Positions 61,771 through 64,000 of a stretch of DNA of 64,000 nt are shown here, piece by piece (the stretch's first letter is position 1; every line of letters begins with the position of its first letter). Both the position numbers and the translations under genes were made by a program. This DNA is from Chelydra serpentina (lineage: Eukaryota; Chordata; Testudines; Chelydridae): the NCBI GenBank assembly GCA_037349315.1, contig JBAIAC010000001.1:3844001-3908000 (forward strand). The letters are read 5' to 3'. The notes under the pieces were generated by a model. That model had not been told where the DNA came from and did not search any database. It saw nothing but the letters and a program-made list of their open reading frames with translations.

Positions 61771-62776
61771 AGCCAGAAAATCAACCTTCTATAGTTCATG
61801 TTGCAACCCACTAGAACTCAGGAACCATATTGTTATTTTTCATAATTACATCTGGAACCCCAGGGTAGGTTAAGTTAAATTAAATTTTGGGCTCTGTCTT
61901 TTTCTGCGCTTCCCTTTTCACACCTGCAATTATGTGGGTCCAGTTTAGGTCACTGGACTATCTAATATCTGATTTACAGTTGTAATTAGTTTTTCAGCCA
62001 TCTGAATTAAGTAAATTGTATCGGAAAATTGGGAACACTAAAAGGCAGGCCTTGTTTGGAAAATCTGGCCTTAAAGTATATCATTACTTTTTCAGCAGAG
62101 GCCTCATCCTATACACTGTTGAGAGTCTCATGCAAGATGCTAAGTGTCTTAATTACCACTGAATTTGGGAGCTGTCAGTACATCTCCAAGATCAGCCCAA
62201 AGCATAGTTTCATAACAAGCAAATGAATAATCTATGCTAAAATCATATAGCTTTTGGAACATACAGTAAATAATAATACAAGATAAGGAGAAGGAAGAAA
62301 GATAAACCAGAAACCTGGAATTTGAAAAAGGAAACCCAAGATACAGAGGGAGAAATAGAGGAGTCATATAGTAGGTTTTCAACAATGGAGATTAAATAAT
62401 ATACCTTCGAAGTGTACATAAATTAAGGATGTTGTGCCATCTAGCTGTTTTAGTTATGTAGATAAACCACAGACCATTTAAGAATGCTCTTGTGGAATAC
62501 ATCACAAGAATTCCCTGACTGAATGAATTATAGCCTTATTATTTACTGCTGCGATGTATGTTATTTCTTAGGAAAATTTTTTAAACCTTCTAGATTCTGT
62601 TTTATTCTTAGCAGAATCTTGGCATGAACCTTTACATTGGAGTTAGAAGAGGAACCATAAAAGACCTTAAACAGTCCTCTGAATAATGACTATTGTTTAC
62701 TTCCTGAAGTCAACTTGTATTAAACCAACTGCAACTGGAATGTAAGAAAGGTTTCACTAGCTAACACACTAAGGAA

Positions 62777-62936
62777 TGGATGTGTCTACACCACAGTTAA
62801 ACATCCATTGCTGGCCCATGTCAGTTGATTTGGGTGTGGTCTCAGAGCCTGCACCGCAGTTTTATAGTTCTGCAGTCCAGCCCGAGTCAGCTGACATGGG
62901 CCAGCCGCAAGTGTTAGTTGCAATGTAGACATGCCC
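62777..62936. mobile_element. Miniature inverted-repeat element, decayed relative of 12486-12714
   Basis: GGATGTGTCTACACCAC and GCAATGTAGACATGCCC are inverted ends. TGGCCCATGTCAGTTGATTT pairs with the later AGTCAGCTGACATGGGCCAG. Both features match the palindromic element at 12486. Confidence 0.72.
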
Positions 62937-63074
62937 TGTGTGACTTAATTTTACTGCAGAGTTAGGGGCAGCTGATGTTTTTATTACTAACAGTAAGAGT
63001 AATTATTAACCCTAATTACTCACATTGATTTCAATGGCCACTACTCAAATATTTCCACTTTTGCTAGTATACAA

Positions 63075-63427
63075 TTAGAATTGAGTGGAATTTTTTCAGC
63101 AAATAGTAAGTTTGCTGAAAAATACATTTTTTAGGACAACAAATCTATTCACGAATTCAGGTTGCATTTGGTGAATAGTTTCAGCTGAAAAAGTCCTGAA
63201 AATACAAATATTTCAGAAATGTTGCAATGGTTTGTTTAGAAAATGTCAAAAGAGTTTCAAATTCACAGTCAAATATTTTGTTTGACCTAAACAATTTTTT
63301 CTGGTTTTTCATTTCTGCAAGAAAAAACTAAAAAATTCAATTTCACTTCAAAACAAAGCAATTTTCTTTTCAGTTTTTTTCTGTTCAGCTACCAAACAGA
63401 AAACAAATCAATGATTTTTTTAGCTCC
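63075..63427. repeat. AT-rich hAT-type repeat, decayed
   Basis: Repeated words such as TTTTTCAGCAAATAG, AAAAATTCAATTTCACTTC and CAGTTTTTTTCTGTTCAGCT give the same composition as 10795-11224. Ends are not clear and no target duplication was found. Confidence 0.5.
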
Positions 63428-63974
63428 ACATATAATATCATGTTTTGAGCATGATTCATTAGCTGGCATATTAATTATGCAGAGCTTCACTGACTTCATT
63501 GGAAGGGTTGGGTTGTTTCTATGGGCACAGTATTCACTTTTACCATGCAGGAGATTACTTAGAATTTGCTAGTGTGTTGTGATTTTTGTTGCTGTTGTTT
63601 TTTTACACTTGCAATTTGCCACTTCAGCTCCTTCTACAAATATGATGATGTAAGTGATTATCAGGAGTACAGGGCGCTCTGTTTGGTGGTTTATTTTTGT
63701 TGTTTTTACTGTTTTTTGCAAGTACACGATACATTGATTTGCAAGATTTAGTACTTGATTACCCAGTAAATGTTCACATAACATACTGTTCTCTGGAAAT
63801 CATTTGTGTTTTGAGTTTTAATACCTGACAATAATGATTCGTTATACCTCCATTATTTAGCTGATGATGTGCAACTTAAACAGTAAAAAAACCATATAAT
63901 TACAACTCTCAAATCTTCCTGATGTTTTTAAACAGAAAAAAGAAAAGAAGAAGAAGCTATTTTAAGAAATTTAC

Positions 63975-64000
63975 CTGACCGTCCATCCCGCTGAAAGTCC
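63975..64000 (-). CDS. NRXN1: Neurexin-1 alpha, 3' end of an LNS3-coding exon (partial, cut by window edge)
   Basis: Only the last 26 nt of this exon lie in the window. Read on the minus strand they encode DFQRDGRS plus the first base of a glycine codon, followed by a GTAAAT donor (63974 downward). Neurexin-1 has VDFQRDGRSG immediately before TISVNTL, and the next coding segment in this window starts with exactly that continuation, so the assignment rests on frame and on residue order. The segment belongs to the third laminin/neurexin/sex-hormone-globulin (LNS) domain in the extracellular part of alpha-neurexin, a presynaptic adhesion receptor. The intron is phase 1. The rest of the exon lies beyond position 64000. 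Confidence 0.9.

Larger units (their letters stand above)
53526..63974 (-). other. NRXN1: NRXN1 intron between LNS3 exon and EGF-B exon (10,449 bp)
   Basis: This intron is bounded by GTAAAT and TTCTTACAG. The listed repeats between 54588 and 63427 sit in it. From 55.8 to 56.9 kb, 58.0 to 59.6 kb and 61.8 to 62.8 kb I see nothing beyond AT-rich sequence. Confidence 0.85.

Noticed and set aside
5176..64000. Assignment of the exons to NRXN2 or NRXN3 instead of NRXN1
   Set aside because: [38 protein letters not shown] and DDQQAMTG fit NRXN1. NRXN3 as I remember it differs at these positions; I compared NRXN2 less closely.
1..64000. CRISPR array, bacterial operon, phage or plasmid content
   Set aside because: No regularly spaced direct repeats, no closely packed genes or ribosome-binding sites; the sequence is intron-rich, AT-rich and full of vertebrate repeats.

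Overview
This is a piece of vertebrate nuclear DNA, almost certainly from a turtle, and most likely a cryptodiran. It lies inside one very long gene, alpha-neurexin 1 (NRXN1), read on the minus strand. The turtle call rests on the repeats: a tRNA-derived SINE with a CR1 tail at 1142-1314 (the structure of the tortoise Pol III/Cry SINE), abundant CR1 LINEs, MIR relics and many small hAT-type DNA elements. No bacterial, viral or plasmid gene organisation is present.

Five NRXN1 coding segments are visible, in transcription order from high to low coordinates. They are the last 26 nt of an LNS3 exon (63975-64000, cut by the window edge), the rest of LNS3 plus the EGF-B domain (53142-53525, 384 nt), the first part of LNS4 (41629-41832, 204 nt), a 27-nt microexon corresponding to alternative splice site 3 (39377-39403), and the next part of LNS4 (5176-5298, 123 nt). 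All join in frame through phase-1 introns with GT-AG ends. The introns are about 10.4, 11.3, 2.2 and 34.1 kb, and the window ends inside the next intron (1-5175). These segments are extracellular and alpha-specific; the protein is a presynaptic adhesion receptor.

The remaining sequence, over 98 percent of the window, is intron. Retroelements include a 2.5-kb CR1 copy with broken endonuclease and reverse transcriptase (34960-37505), an older 1.6-kb CR1 (48513-50095), several CR1 3' ends, MIR relics and an LTR-like block (31109-32010). DNA transposons include two defective copies of one hAT family (27071-28824 and 59643-about 61760). They keep different halves of the transposase. Four short hAT-like elements share GGGCCGGCTC-type ends and have exact or 7/8-matching 8-bp target duplications, but their GC-rich interiors differ (22771, 23599, 29683, 55385). 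Two further hAT-type miniature elements have target duplications (10795, 15548). The interval 37.5-42.3 kb, around the SS3 microexon and its upstream neighbour, has no repeat I could recognise.

I found no novel enzymatic or defence system. The most useful observations are the symmetric SS3 microexon and its possible RBFOX sites, the complementary hAT deletion copies, the hypervariable-interior hAT family with very long palindromes, the nested insertions, and a dispersed short inverted module built around CCATTGACTTCAATGG. Comparisons with mammalian neurexins are from memory; no database search was run.
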